Positions 53,164 through 62,668 of a stretch of DNA of 64,000 bases are shown piece by piece. The stretch spans positions 46,265 to 110,264 of the forward strand of contig DUMF01000010.1 in the NCBI GenBank assembly GCA_012840015.1, in the 5' to 3' direction. Source of the stretch: Bacillota bacterium. GTDB taxonomy: Bacteria > Bacillota > Sulfobacillia > DUMF01. The position numbers and the translations under genes were made by a program. Numbering within the stretch: the first letter of the stretch is position 1; the number at the start of each line of letters is the position of its first letter. The notes beneath the pieces were generated by a model. It saw only the letters and a list, made by a program, of their open reading frames with translations, ran no database searches and was not told the origin of the DNA.

Positions 53164-53415
53164 TTACGACGCGGCTTCGGATGACATGCGCTCCAAACAG
53201 TTCTTGCACACTCTCTTGCCCATATAATTGATTACGTTCTGGGCATTCCCGCAAAATGTACACCCGGGCTCGTATTTCCGGAGTATTATCTTGTCCCCAT
53301 CGACATAAATCTCCATGGAGTCTTTCTCCCCGATTCCAAGGGTCTTCCTGAGCTCGATGGGTATTACAACTCTCCCGAGTTCGTCCACTTTACGTACTAC
53401 ACCGGTAGACTTCAT
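53164..53415 (-). CDS. abrB: Transition-state regulator AbrB, with zinc-ribbon tail
   Basis: An 83-residue AbrB: swapped-hairpin DNA-binding domain (MKSTGVVRKVDELGRVVIPIELRK) and a C-terminal CTFC...CKNC pair typical of clostridial AbrB. The ATG at 53415 follows GGAG; the longer frame to 53442 is not used. It represses transition-state genes in Bacillus. Confidence 0.94.
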   Translation of the reverse strand: MKSTGVVRKVDELGRVVIPIELRKTLGIGEKDSMEIYVDGDKIILRKYEPGCTFCGNAQNVINYMGKRVCKNCLERMSSEAAS

Positions 53416-53461
53416 CAACTCCTTCTCACCTCCAATCTCCATTGTTCGACAACCCCTTTAA

Positions 53462-53491
53462 ATACTATCCAATAAATCCAAAAACAGTCAA
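53462..53491 (-). promoter_or_regulatory. Promoter of abrB
   Basis: TTGACT (53491-53486) and TAGTAT (53467-53462) with an 18-base spacer on the minus strand, about 47 bases before the abrB start. Confidence 0.65.
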
Positions 53492-53601
53492 GGGATTTCC
53501 TGGGAATATTTCTATGCTACTTTATTAAAATAATACCCGCTTTTTCAGGTGTATTGTTCTACTATTCCAAGTTGTATTCACGATAAGCTTTCTATGGATC
53601 A

Positions 53602-53630
53602 TTGACTTTCCCATCTCTTTCCAGTACTAT
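53602..53630 (+). promoter_or_regulatory. Promoter of the secreted protein gene
   Basis: TTGACT (53602-53607) and TACTAT (53625-53630) with a 17-base spacer. It is about 56 bases before the ATG at 53686 and faces away from abrB. Confidence 0.55.
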
Positions 53631-53685
53631 ACTGATAGCAGACGTGCGGGGTCCCGGTAGACAACTGAGAAGGAGGGACTCCGCA

Positions 53686-55533
53686 ATGCCAAGTGTTTTC
53701 CTTTCGCCTCGTCGAAAATTGTCGATGCGGTTTGTGACAATAGGGCTGGTTTTAACGTCTTTTCTCGTCCAGCCGATATACTCCTTTGCCGCCGCCTCTC
53801 CGAATTTGCCCAAGGGACTGACCCCATTGCCTCCAGAAGAAATAGTCAAGCCGTCGCAACAGGTAAGCTTTCGCTTCCTCTCCCCGTCGAGGTCGAGCAC
53901 GAACTCACGCAAAAATCTCGGTTCCAAGAGCAGTATCGACGTACCCAACCTGCCCGCGACGGTAGTGGTATGGAATACAAAGCACCAATGGGTTCAACAT
54001 CCTGTCAGGCTGGCCCTAGCAATGGGTGGCAGCGAGATTTTGTTGCAGACAAACTTCGTGCCAGAGGAGGGATGGACTTCGGGAGAGACCCATGCAGCCG
54101 CTTTGTTTTTGCATCCGCGTCCCACTATGCTAGGTCCAGAATACGATATAATTACCCGATTGTTGCCGGGTAACCACGTCGAGCTCGCTCTTCGCGGAGA
54201 TACGCCCTTGCCTAAAAAACTAAGCGGCTCATTGAAAAGTCTCCGAGTAGGAGACATTGTCAGGCTAGAGGGACAGCAGATAGTCAGCCGTTACTATCAG
54301 TCACGTAGCTGCCTCGTCACATGGTTTAAGGTGGGACCTTCCGAGGGAGTGCCAGCTAAGATAAGCCTTAACGGGCCTGAGACCCTCAGCTCTAGTGCGG
54401 GTACTCCCGTGGATATCAGCCTATCAGTGGCTGACGCCTATGGTACGCCTTTGACGAACGCGATACCCGTGGTGGACGTTACCGAGATGGGGCTCCGACA
54501 ACCGAATAGCCTCAAAGTGATGGGCCCCACTCAACGTGAAGGAAGCCAAAGCCTGTTCTACAGCATATCTGATACAGAAGCGGAAGAAGCTGAGCTACGT
54601 TTCAGCTTGACCGGCCCCAACGACAAGGCCTTATCTGCCAGCATCAAGCTTCGTTTCCTTCCCGCGCCGGCCACAGCCATCACGCTTCGTGCCCAGCCGC
54701 AGATTTGCCCATGGCAAAACCCTTGCAGGGTGGAAGGCGAAGTTCTGGATGCCTTTGGCAACCCAGTCTCAGTCAACCTGCAGCTTAGCGCTATTGGCAC
54801 GGTAGAAAATGTGCAAATCCCTTCTGGCATCTCGAGCGACCCAACCGGCCAATGGGCAACCCACATCACATCTCCGCGGCCTCAGCTGGTTACTCTTGCC
54901 TGCAGTACCGATAAAGGCATAGTATCCCCGAAGGTTTACGTCCAGTTCGTAAACCAAGGAGAGAACGGCTCCTACAGCCTCGAACTTAAAGTCCCGTCTG
55001 ATTCTGGCGTAAATGGCCCTGTTAGCCTCACAGCTCCCGATAGGTTGCAGTCCAGCCCTGGGGCGGCCACTCCGGACCACTGGGTCTACCTCTCTGACAC
55101 GAACGGCATCATCGGGTCCTCACGGGTTTCGCAGGACGGTTCGTGGTCGGTAAGTAGTTCTCGCCCATTGGTACCGGGAGAAAAGCTCACTCTGACCCTT
55201 TCACCGATAGAGATCCAACCTCGTTCGGAATCTCAAATCGTCTTCGAAGGCCGCATCGGGTGGGGCCAGGTTGAAGACGACGGAGTAAGGTATTTCAACA
55301 TTCCCCGCGAATGCGACGTGACCTTCGAGTATTACTCGATAGAAGAAACGAATGTTGATTATCATAACAGCAACCTCTACTTTCTGGTGTATCCGCCCGG
55401 AGATACTACCTTCCGCAAATACGCACCGGCAGGGAAATACGTCCTCCACCTGCCGGCAGGAGATTGTAAAATCATTCTGAGTACGAGATTAGGGGTCTCT
55501 ACAGCTCGCATGGTAGTAACGTTCCCTAAGTAA
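53686..55533 (+). CDS. Secreted protein with Ig-like (Big_1-type) repeats
   Basis: About 615 residues from the ATG at 53686, six bases after AGGAGGGACT. A signal peptide has a basic start (RRKLSMR) and a hydrophobic core ending near YSFAAAS. The body has at least two bacterial Ig-like segments (about 225-330 and 335-425, including VSVADAYGTPLT-like and GEVLDAFGNPVSVNLQ phrases). No S-layer, sortase or enzyme motif is seen. It is divergent from abrB. Probably a surface or spore-coat-associated structural protein; function unknown. Confidence 0.8.
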   Translation: MPSVFLSPRRKLSMRFVTIGLVLTSFLVQPIYSFAAASPNLPKGLTPLPPEEIVKPSQQVSFRFLSPSRSSTNSRKNLGSKSSIDVPNLPATVVVWNTKHQWVQHPVRLALAMGGSEILLQTNFVPEEGWTSGETHAAALFLHPRPTMLGPEYDIITRLLPGNHVELALRGDTPLPKKLSGSLKSLRVGDIVRLEGQQIVSRYYQSRSCLVTWFKVGPSEGVPAKISLNGPETLSSSAGTPVDISLSVADAYGTPLTNAIPVVDVTEMGLRQPNSLKVMGPTQREGSQSLFYSISDTEAEEAELRFSLTGPNDKALSASIKLRFLPAPATAITLRAQPQICPWQNPCRVEGEVLDAFGNPVSVNLQLSAIGTVENVQIPSGISSDPTGQWATHITSPRPQLVTLACSTDKGIVSPKVYVQFVNQGENGSYSLELKVPSDSGVNGPVSLTAPDRLQSSPGAATPDHWVYLSDTNGIIGSSRVSQDGSWSVSSSRPLVPGEKLTLTLSPIEIQPRSESQIVFEGRIGWGQVEDDGVRYFNIPRECDVTFEYYSIEETNVDYHNSNLYFLVYPPGDTTFRKYAPAGKYVLHLPAGDCKIILSTRLGVSTARMVVTFPK

Positions 55534-55546
55534 AGAATGCTGGAAC

Positions 55547-55606
55547 GCCACGGGGCCCGCAACCACACGAGAAAGGAGGGTAGTCTTACCTCAATGGCCC
55601 CGTGGC
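55547..55606. repeat. Perfect 11-bp inverted repeat with long loop
   Basis: GCCACGGGGCC (55547-55557) pairs with GGCCCCGTGGC (55596-55606) across a 38-base loop that contains AAGGAGG. No T run follows. It starts 14 bases past the secreted protein gene and may be an RNA-stabilising 3' element or a regulatory leader. Confidence 0.6.
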
Positions 55607-55725
55607 CTATGGAGTTCACACTCCACAATATATTATGTTGACATCCAGCACGACGGTGACTGCATTAACTCCTTAACCTGATGTTTTCTCCCAGCCGGTT
55701 AATGTTTTGCATTTTTATTTTGATC

Positions 55726-55755
55726 TTGACTATCTTTGACTTTATTTCCTATAAT
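55726..55755 (+). promoter_or_regulatory. Promoter of the Hsp20 gene
   Basis: TTGACT (55726-55731) and TATAAT (55750-55755) with an 18-base spacer, 48 bases upstream of the start. No CIRCE or CtsR site was seen. Confidence 0.7.
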
Positions 55756-55803
55756 AGTCGCAGAAAATCAGTACAAAAATCGCCAAGTGAGGGAGGTAGT
55801 GAT

Positions 55804-56244
55804 ATGTTGGCCAGAAGAAATCCATTTTGGCTCGAGATAAGCCGGCTTAACCGTTTAATGGATTCTTTCTTTCGAGGTATCCCCAGCGAAGAGCGATGGC
55901 TCGCAGAAGAAATAGGGTTTGGGAGCATCCCCGTGGACCTTTCGGAGACGGAAAAAGAATATGTCGTGAGGGCTGAGATTCCCGGAGTAAGTAAGGAAGA
56001 CATCAACGTCTATTGCGAAGCAAATCGCGTCAGCATTTCCGCAGAGAAAAAGCAGCTGAAGAGAGTGGAGTCTGAAAGCTACTTCCAGACCGAATCCTAT
56101 GTGGGGCAGGTTTCACGGACGGTCATCCTCCCCGGGGAGGTGGATGCGTCCAAGGCGGAGGCCACTTACCGTGATGGGGTACTCGAGCTCCGGCTGCCCA
56201 AGTTGAGTCCTGGCCTCAAGGGCCGTCAAATCCACGTTCGTTAG
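55804..56244 (+). CDS. Hsp20-family small heat-shock protein
   Basis: A 146-residue alpha-crystallin protein from the ATG at 55804, after GGGAGGTAGTG. The crystallin domain covers about 45-140 (VDLSETEKEYVVRAEIPGV, TYRDGVLELRLPK). An ATP-independent holdase. An intrinsic terminator follows. Confidence 0.94.
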   Translation: MLARRNPFWLEISRLNRLMDSFFRGIPSEERWLAEEIGFGSIPVDLSETEKEYVVRAEIPGVSKEDINVYCEANRVSISAEKKQLKRVESESYFQTESYVGQVSRTVILPGEVDASKAEATYRDGVLELRLPKLSPGLKGRQIHVR

Positions 56245-56264
56245 TCGTCTAGAGTCTTCCAGCC

Positions 56265-56294
56265 AAGGCGGGTAGTCCCGCCTTCTTCTTTTTT
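56265..56294 (+). terminator. Terminator of the Hsp20 gene
   Basis: AAGGCGGG/CCCGCCTT hairpin with a TAGT loop, then a T-rich tail ending in six T. It lies 20 bases past the stop. Confidence 0.9.
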
Positions 56295-56375
56295 CCCGGC
56301 AGGTTCGTTGACTGACTAGGGCAAAAGGCATAACAATTAAAGGCGATGTCAGAATTAAAGTCTAGGAGACATTAC

Positions 56376-57341
56376 ATGCAAACCCGACCACTGAAAGTAT
56401 GCGTGATAGTGAACCCTATTGCGGGTAAAGGCCGCGCTAAGATGGCGGCGGAGACATTAAAGCTAGAGCTGGAAGAAAGCCCGGAAATCCGTTATGAGAT
56501 ATGGCAGTCGGGTGAAGCAAAAGAGCCTGTGCGGTTGGCTCAGAAAGCCTGTCTCTCCGGATTCAATGCAGTCGTAGCCGTTGGCGGTGACGGAACACTC
56601 AGTGACGTGGTAAACGGTATCCTGACAGCTCAAGTAGCCGCCTTGCCCAAACTGGGAGTCTTGCCAGCCGGAACGGGTAACGATTTTGCAAGAGGAGCTC
56701 GTTTGGTCACAGACCGCATAACGGCCTCCAGACAGTTGGTGAAAGCATTATTATCAAACCGCTACCGTTGTGTGGACGTACTTCGTCTGAAGGACCCCAC
56801 CGGGTTCGACCTTTTTGCCATAAATTCCGTCGGTATCGGATTTGACGCAGCCGTCGCACGAAGCGTCAAAGAAACCCAGGTAAACAAAACTTTAGGCCAT
56901 TTGTCCTACGCTTACTCCGTATTTCACTGCCTGCGAACTTTCAAGAGATTCCCGCTCGCGATATCGGCCAGACTTTCTCGTGACACCGCGAGCTTTAACC
57001 ACCGGTTTGATAAGTGCTGGTTTGCCGCCTGCACGAACACCCAGCGTCTCGGAGGAGGAATACGAATAAACCCCGATGCCATTCCCGACGATGGCGAATT
57101 TGACATTTGCGTCGGCCATTCCGTTCCCCCCGTGGTACTCGTCCTCCTCTTGCCGCTCGCCTTTTTCGGCGGCCATCGTCGAGCCCAGGGCGTCGCTTTT
57201 ATCCGTTCTCCTGAAGCGCTCATCGACTTCCCTGCCGCAACACCGGTTCATGTAGACGGCGACCCCATCGAGCTGAATTCACCCCTTCGTCTCTCCGTCC
57301 TCCCCGCCGCTATCCATCTTCTCGACACTACCCAGAAGTAG
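56376..57341 (+). CDS. Diacylglycerol/lipid kinase, YegS/DagK type
   Basis: About 321 residues from the ATG at 56376, after AGGAG. DAGK catalytic domain: VIVNPIAGKGRAKMAAE, VAVGGDGTLSDVVNGI and LPAGTGNDFARG. The C-terminal beta-domain has DGEFDICVG and FPAATPVHVDGDPIE. It phosphorylates diacylglycerol or a related lipid at the membrane. Its exact lipid is not predictable. Confidence 0.93.
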   Translation: MQTRPLKVCVIVNPIAGKGRAKMAAETLKLELEESPEIRYEIWQSGEAKEPVRLAQKACLSGFNAVVAVGGDGTLSDVVNGILTAQVAALPKLGVLPAGTGNDFARGARLVTDRITASRQLVKALLSNRYRCVDVLRLKDPTGFDLFAINSVGIGFDAAVARSVKETQVNKTLGHLSYAYSVFHCLRTFKRFPLAISARLSRDTASFNHRFDKCWFAACTNTQRLGGGIRINPDAIPDDGEFDICVGHSVPPVVLVLLLPLAFFGGHRRAQGVAFIRSPEALIDFPAATPVHVDGDPIELNSPLRLSVLPAAIHLLDTTQK

Positions 57342-57639
57342 CAATCCTTCACTTCGGGCATTCCAGGAACCCGCCGTGGGGAACAGCAAGACGCACATAA
57401 GAAAGCCTATTCTAACCCGCCTTAGCATTGTAGCCACATTCTTGGTCCTTTTTGCCCCTTTTTGAACCGCAAACCCTTGAGAATGCTAGGGCTACCACCC
57501 GATGGCATTGAAGAAACAGGCCTGCGCGGTCAAGAATCGTATTCATGTGTGTCTTGTGTGGCAAGGTATTATTTTGCCCTCTAAACGATATCTTTGGGGC
57601 TAAAGTGCGCCAGCTTCTGGCTTCTCTGGAGGACCCGCC

Positions 57640-58060
57640 ACAAAGCGAAAAGATAGTGCTGGTCTCGGCGAGCCAAGCTTATTCCAGGCGTTGAGCTACT
57701 GCTCGGCATCCCCGGCATTAACGTGCTGGCTGCCCTCACCATTCTGGCCGAAATTGGCGATATCAAGCGTTTTGCATCGGCGAAGAAACTGGCCAGCTAC
57801 GCCGGATTGGTGCCGCGGTTTACCAGTCAGGGAAGATACGGTACACCGGGCATATTACCAAGGCTGGAAGGAGGATGCTACGCTGGATAATGATCCAAGT
57901 TGCGCTTCAAGCGGTGAGACACCCTGGTCCTCTTCACGCCTTTTACTTGCGGGTTAGAGGCCGAAAAGGTCATAAAGTCGCGATTGTAGCGGCAGCTAGA
58001 AAGCCCCCTCTGCATCATATGGAGCATGTTCTGGGACAAGAAAGAGTATCATCACCTTCG
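57640..58060 (+). pseudogene. IS110-family transposase, C-terminal fragment (decayed)
   Basis: Translation in shifting frames gives LLGIPGINVLAALTILAEIGDI, RFASAKKLASYAGLVPR and then ML(R)WIMIQVALQAVRHPGPLHAFYLRVRGRKGHKVAIVAAARK, which is the Transposase_20 region of IS110 recombinases. At least two frame changes and a missing N-terminus show it is dead. The 300 bases before it (57342-57639) hold nothing I recognise. Confidence 0.85.
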
Positions 58061-58104
58061 GGATGACTCAAGCTTTACGGTTCCAGAGCGTTATCAACCC
58101 GATG

Positions 58105-59180
58105 TCACATCAAGAGAGCAGAGATTAGCCTGCGTCGGTGTTGCGCTGTCATCATAGGTGAAAAAGTGCAAGCCCGGTGAACCCCGACCGGGGTCGATCT
58201 TGCCTCTTCTTGAAGGAATTTTGTCAACGCGGCGTTCACCTCATCGGATATCGCCTCCGCATAGGGTCTTGCGAGACGGTCCATCTTTCTCAGCTTAGCG
58301 TTGTACCGGGCCCTCGGCTCCCGGTATTCTTCGTTGCGGGTGAGAAGCATCCATATGATGGCCAAAAGCTTCCTCGCCACGGCAACGATGGCAACCTTGG
58401 TGCCCTTCTTCGCCTTGAGCCTCAGGTAAAAACTCTGCAGCGAGCCGGGGACCTTTACTGCCTGGTGGGCAACCTGCACCATGATCCAGCGGAGGTTGCT
58501 CCTTCCCGCCCTTGTTATCGAGCCGGTATAGCGGGTCTTTCCGGAGAAATGCACCCTCGGGACGAGCCCGGCGTAGCTGCAAAGCTTCTTCGGCGATGGA
58601 AACCTACTCACATCGCCGACCTCGGAGAGGATGGTCATAATGCTTATGACATCAAGGCCGGGTACTTTGAGGAGGAGCCTCACCTGGTCCATATTCCTTG
58701 CCCGGGCGTAGCCCCCCTCCATGCCTTTATCTCTTCGTCGAACTCCGAGATGAGGGTGAGGCTCGAGCGAAGGATGATCTTTTCTGCCCCGGGAAGGCTT
58801 ACAAGGCAGTCCTAAGCCTCACAAGCTTCACCCGGTGCCCGAGAAGGCTTCGGAGCTCTCTCTGTTCTTTGGTCCCCACCCAGACAGTGGGTATGAAGTC
58901 GGAGCGAAGAAGCCTCACCAGGGGCTCCGCGTCAAGCTTGTCCGTCTAGATCCGGGTTTCCGCTATGGCCCTCGTCTTAATCGGGCAGAACCACCCTGGC
59001 GTCGGGCGAGAGGTCCTTCCAGAGGCAAGCCCAGGCTTCCCGGGTGTTGGAGAACCGGAAATGCCTTAGCTTTCCGTCCTCCGAAAGTTCGGTTGCCTGG
59101 CAGTATCTCTGGAGGGCGTCGAAAGCGATGTAGCGCACGCCATCCCCCCGCAAACAATTGCTTTGGGCACAGGCGGAGAA
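58105..59180 (-). pseudogene. IS110-family transposase, second copy (frameshifted)
   Basis: The C-terminal part is open (58722-58105): VPGLDVISIMTILSEVGDVSRF, LCSYAGLVPRVHFSG and LRWIMVQVAHQAV. The N-terminal DEDD domain continues in other frames from about 59180 (RYIAFDALQRYCQATELSEDGKL, then LWKDLSPDARVVL) and is then broken by a stop. It faces the 57640-58060 relic tail to tail and differs in sequence, so they are separate insertions. Confidence 0.87.
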
Positions 59181-59686
59181 GCTGCGACACTCACCTATCC
59201 GGGAGCTTCGTCCCAATTGGACGGTGGTTGGGGGCAGCCATACAAAAACTCCGGCTCACACTGTCCCAGGGGATTTTCCGGCTGCCCCGCCCACACCTCA
59301 ATCCGGCGGGCTTGCGCCTTTATCATGCCTACGAAAACCCACAAAACCCACTGACGATGGTGCGGAAGGCGGCTTAACAACCCAGTAGAACTGGAGATAG
59401 TGCTCAAGGTGAGATAGGGTAGGTCTCGGTGACGCGGGGGCTGGGTAGCGGCGGCTAGCACCTTCCCAGCCCTTGGTATCATGGCCATGGGGCGCAGCTG
59501 ACCGTTAACTTACTTCGGCTGGCGGAATTGGCAACAACGAATAAGAGAGTTCAACCAGTTCGGGCTGGGGGAAACTGAGACCCCATCTCCCTTTTCATGG
59601 ATCCTGGGGGGAAGGGCTTGGCCTTTCATTAGGCACCTCGAGTTCACCGAGTTGTCTGTTGGCAAGCCCAAGCGCTCATTTACATT
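59181..59686. other. Non-coding stretch next to the IS110 relic
   Basis: About 500 bases with no supportable gene. It lies on the upstream side of the minus-strand IS110 relic, where the non-coding left end of such elements would be. It is GC-rich with several short repeats but no clear termini. Confidence 0.4.
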
Positions 59687-60976
59687 TCAGCGCAGCCGCG
59701 GCTGGTATATCGGTGACTGTCGATCGAAAACATCAGAGGTGGATCCCGTGGTCCATTTAACTATTTCGCCGTCCTTCATCACAAAACGCACTTCTTTGAA
59801 CGCCCTGATGTCTTCCAGAGGATTTTTCTCCACTGCTATCAAGTCGGCTAGTTTGCCCGGCTCTATAGTTCCAACCGTTTGAGATATGCACAAGCATTCG
59901 CTTGCCACCCTCGTTGCGCTCAGTAGTGCTTCCATTGGTGTCATGCCGTGTTGGACCAATAGTTCAAGCTCAACTGCATTAGCGCCATGTCTATTGCCCG
60001 GCGAGCCTGCGTCTGTACCACACACAATCTTCACGCCCGCTTTGCGGGCCATTTCAAAACTCCTGGCATGGGCTTCGGATGCCTCTCTGGCCTTGCGTGC
60101 AGCATATGGAGGAATACGCTTGGCTATCTCGCCAACCGTCATCCAGTAGGCAGCCGCGAAGGTCGGTACATAGAACACACCCCTTTCAACCATCAGGTCT
60201 ACTGCCTCTTGATCGAGGAAATGGCCATGCTCGATCGTGTCAACTCCAGCCCGAATTGCTTCCTTAATGCCCTCGGTGCCCTGCGCATGCGCGGCAACCT
60301 TTCGACCCAGCCTGTGAGCTTCCTCCACAGCTGCAGCTATCTCTTCAAAGCTCATATGCTGAATGCCAGGTACACTGGCTTCGGACATAACACCGCCTGT
60401 GACAAGGAGCTTGACCAAGTCAGCGCCAGCCTTGATTTGCTGCCGAACCGCCTTACGCACTTCTATCGGGCCGTCAACGATCACTCCCCCCAGACCTTGA
60501 GGGCACGTAATATCAATTGCCAGGTTTACATCTGCGTGCCCACCAGTCACGGTGATGTTCTGGCCTGCTGCTACGATTCTTGGTCCCTGTACGATCCCTC
60601 TGTTGATTGCGTTCCGCAGGTCGATATCGAGATGGTCTTTTTCGCCCAGACACCGCACGCAGGTAAAACCAGCCAGAAGATCGGCATTGACGTTCCGCAA
60701 GCTGGTGAGTACCCTATATGCAGTATTTTGCTTGAGTACAATGTCCCAGTACTCTGCTTCCCCATTAAAGCTTGTATGTACATGGGCATCGATAAGGCCT
60801 GGACACACATACATGCTCTGGAGGTCAATCAGTTCAGCTTGGGGCGGAGCCTGTACATTTGAAGCTGTCCCTACCTGCTCTATGAGGTTATCCCGCACGA
60901 CTATTGCGGCATCTTGTACTGGAGGGCGCCCGGTTCCGTCTATAAGGGCCTTACACTTGATAAACTTCAACATCAT
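59687..60976 (-). CDS. Amidohydrolase, imidazolonepropionase/prolidase-like
   Basis: A 429-residue metal-dependent hydrolase of a different branch from the 8205-9626 enzyme. Ligands are visible in GLIDAHVHTSF, GADLVKLLVTGG (Lys), KVAAHAQG, DTIEHGHFLD and VCGTDAGSPGN. Related enzymes cut N-acyl or Xaa-Pro-type dipeptides. The ATG follows AGGAGGAGTC. It lies 35 bases downstream of an AbgT transporter gene, which probably supplies its substrate. Confidence 0.9.
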   Translation of the reverse strand: MMLKFIKCKALIDGTGRPPVQDAAIVVRDNLIEQVGTASNVQAPPQAELIDLQSMYVCPGLIDAHVHTSFNGEAEYWDIVLKQNTAYRVLTSLRNVNADLLAGFTCVRCLGEKDHLDIDLRNAINRGIVQGPRIVAAGQNITVTGGHADVNLAIDITCPQGLGGVIVDGPIEVRKAVRQQIKAGADLVKLLVTGGVMSEASVPGIQHMSFEEIAAAVEEAHRLGRKVAAHAQGTEGIKEAIRAGVDTIEHGHFLDQEAVDLMVERGVFYVPTFAAAYWMTVGEIAKRIPPYAARKAREASEAHARSFEMARKAGVKIVCGTDAGSPGNRHGANAVELELLVQHGMTPMEALLSATRVASECLCISQTVGTIEPGKLADLIAVEKNPLEDIRAFKEVRFVMKDGEIVKWTTGSTSDVFDRQSPIYQPRLR

Positions 60977-61011
60977 GACTCCTCCTATTCAGTAAGTATT
61001 GGTGATGGCAC

Positions 61012-62556
61012 TCACATCCACATACTGGTACCAGGTCCCAGCGGAAGGCCCAGAACGGTCCAGATGACAAGGAATATGGTCCATGCAATGGCAAACCCAA
61101 TGCTATACGGTAACATGAACGAAATTGCAGTGCCAATGCCTGACTCTTTGTCGTACCTCCTAAGCATTGTTAGTAGGAAGGGGAGATACGGGGACACTGG
61201 CGATATAATGTTGCTCACTGAGTCGCCAATTCTGTAGGCAGCAAGCGTTCCAGCGGGAGAGATGCCAAGCATTGCAAACATCGGGACGAACACCGGCGCG
61301 AGTATAATCCACTTCGCGGATGAGCTCACCATGAAGATGTTGATGAAGCAGCATATGGCTATGAACACTAACACCAGAAGCAGGCCGGTGAGATGAATGG
61401 ATTTTAGGAATTCAGTGCCCTTAACTGCCAATATGGTTGCCATGTTGCTCTTCTGGAAGAGCGCGATAAACTGAGCGGCGAAAAACGACACCACAACGAA
61501 CCCTGAAAGCCCGGCTACGCCTTTGGACATGAACCGAGCAATGTCGTGACTTGAGCGGATGCTTCCCGAACCATACCCGTATGCCAGCCCTAGTGTCAGG
61601 AAGAAGAGAAACAGAAGGGGCACAAGACTGGACATGAACGGGGAAGTCGGCAGGATTGCTCGAGTATTGGGATCCCTCAACAGCCCAGATCTGGGCACGG
61701 TAAGCAAGCACACAGCAGCAACGAACATGACCGCTGCAATGCCTGCATGCTTGAGCCCTTGCTTCTCTTGATAGGTCAGCGTCGCGCTTTCCGCTTCCTC
61801 TGTTAGGTCCACATCGCCCGTCCTGCTTTGGCAGCGTGGGATTATCAGTTTCTCGGTTATCCAAGTACCCACTGGAGTCAGAATAAACACTGCCGTCGCC
61901 AGGAAATACCAGTTAATGAGCGGGTGGGTAGGCTGAGATGCTGCAGAGGGAAAGATAGCGGCTGCCTTCTCCGTGATACCTGCCAGGAGCACATCGAGGC
62001 TACCCACCAAGAGGCATGCTGACACACCAGCATTGACGCTAGCATATCCTGCCACGACTCCTGCCATAGGGTTCCTGCCAGCTGCGCTGAACATTACAGC
62101 GCCAAGCACAGGCGTGATGATGGCACCGGCATCACCAGCAATGCTGGCATTTATGCCGACGAAAACAATCATGGCCGTAATCAAAACTGGCGGCACTCCG
62201 TGCGCTGCACGCTTCAAAGCTGCCTTGAACAGGCCAGATTCGTCCGCTACTCCGACACCAATCATGGTGACCAAAACCACCGCCAGGGGAGGGAAGTTGA
62301 TAAAGTTCTTAACCATGTCGGTAAAGGCAGATACGAGAGCAGCTCCGCTAAGAAGGTTTACGCCCTTAACTACCGTGGACTTTTCCCCAGGTACTGTCAC
62401 TTGAATGCCTTGAGTGAAATACGAAACTGCAATAACTACGAACGACAATACGACAAACAACAAGAACGGGTGAGGAAGCTTGTTACCCACTCTTTCCACT
62501 GCTCCAAGGAACCCCTGAAATCGACTGGCTTTGTCCTTGTCATCCATTTTAAACAA
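61012..62556 (-). CDS. AbgT-family transporter, second copy
   Basis: About 514 residues with the signature VERVGNKLPHPFLLF and roughly a dozen membrane segments, including NASIAGDAGAIITPVLGAV and SSSAKWIILAPVFVPM. The TTG at 62556 is preferred (GGGGGAG eight bases upstream); an ATG lies three codons later. It is upstream of the amidohydrolase and downstream of an XRE-cupin gene. The same transporter-plus-amidohydrolase pairing is found at 6644-9626, but the hydrolases are not close relatives. Confidence 0.91.
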   Translation of the reverse strand: MFKMDDKDKASRFQGFLGAVERVGNKLPHPFLLFVVLSFVVIAVSYFTQGIQVTVPGEKSTVVKGVNLLSGAALVSAFTDMVKNFINFPPLAVVLVTMIGVGVADESGLFKAALKRAAHGVPPVLITAMIVFVGINASIAGDAGAIITPVLGAVMFSAAGRNPMAGVVAGYASVNAGVSACLLVGSLDVLLAGITEKAAAIFPSAASQPTHPLINWYFLATAVFILTPVGTWITEKLIIPRCQSRTGDVDLTEEAESATLTYQEKQGLKHAGIAAVMFVAAVCLLTVPRSGLLRDPNTRAILPTSPFMSSLVPLLFLFFLTLGLAYGYGSGSIRSSHDIARFMSKGVAGLSGFVVVSFFAAQFIALFQKSNMATILAVKGTEFLKSIHLTGLLLVLVFIAICCFINIFMVSSSAKWIILAPVFVPMFAMLGISPAGTLAAYRIGDSVSNIISPVSPYLPFLLTMLRRYDKESGIGTAISFMLPYSIGFAIAWTIFLVIWTVLGLPLGPGTSMWM

Positions 62557-62668
62557 CGTGCGAACTCCCCCTTCATTTCGGAAATTAACTGACTTCGCCA
62601 AGACAGGCGGGACACGGGGTGCCGTATTGAGAGACCCGTTGGCTTTAATATTGTGTGAGAGCAGTTAC

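Noticed and set aside
53164..53415. AbrB cysteine pairs as a novel fusion
   Set aside because: A C-terminal CxxC...CxxC tail is common in clostridial AbrB proteins, so it is not unusual.
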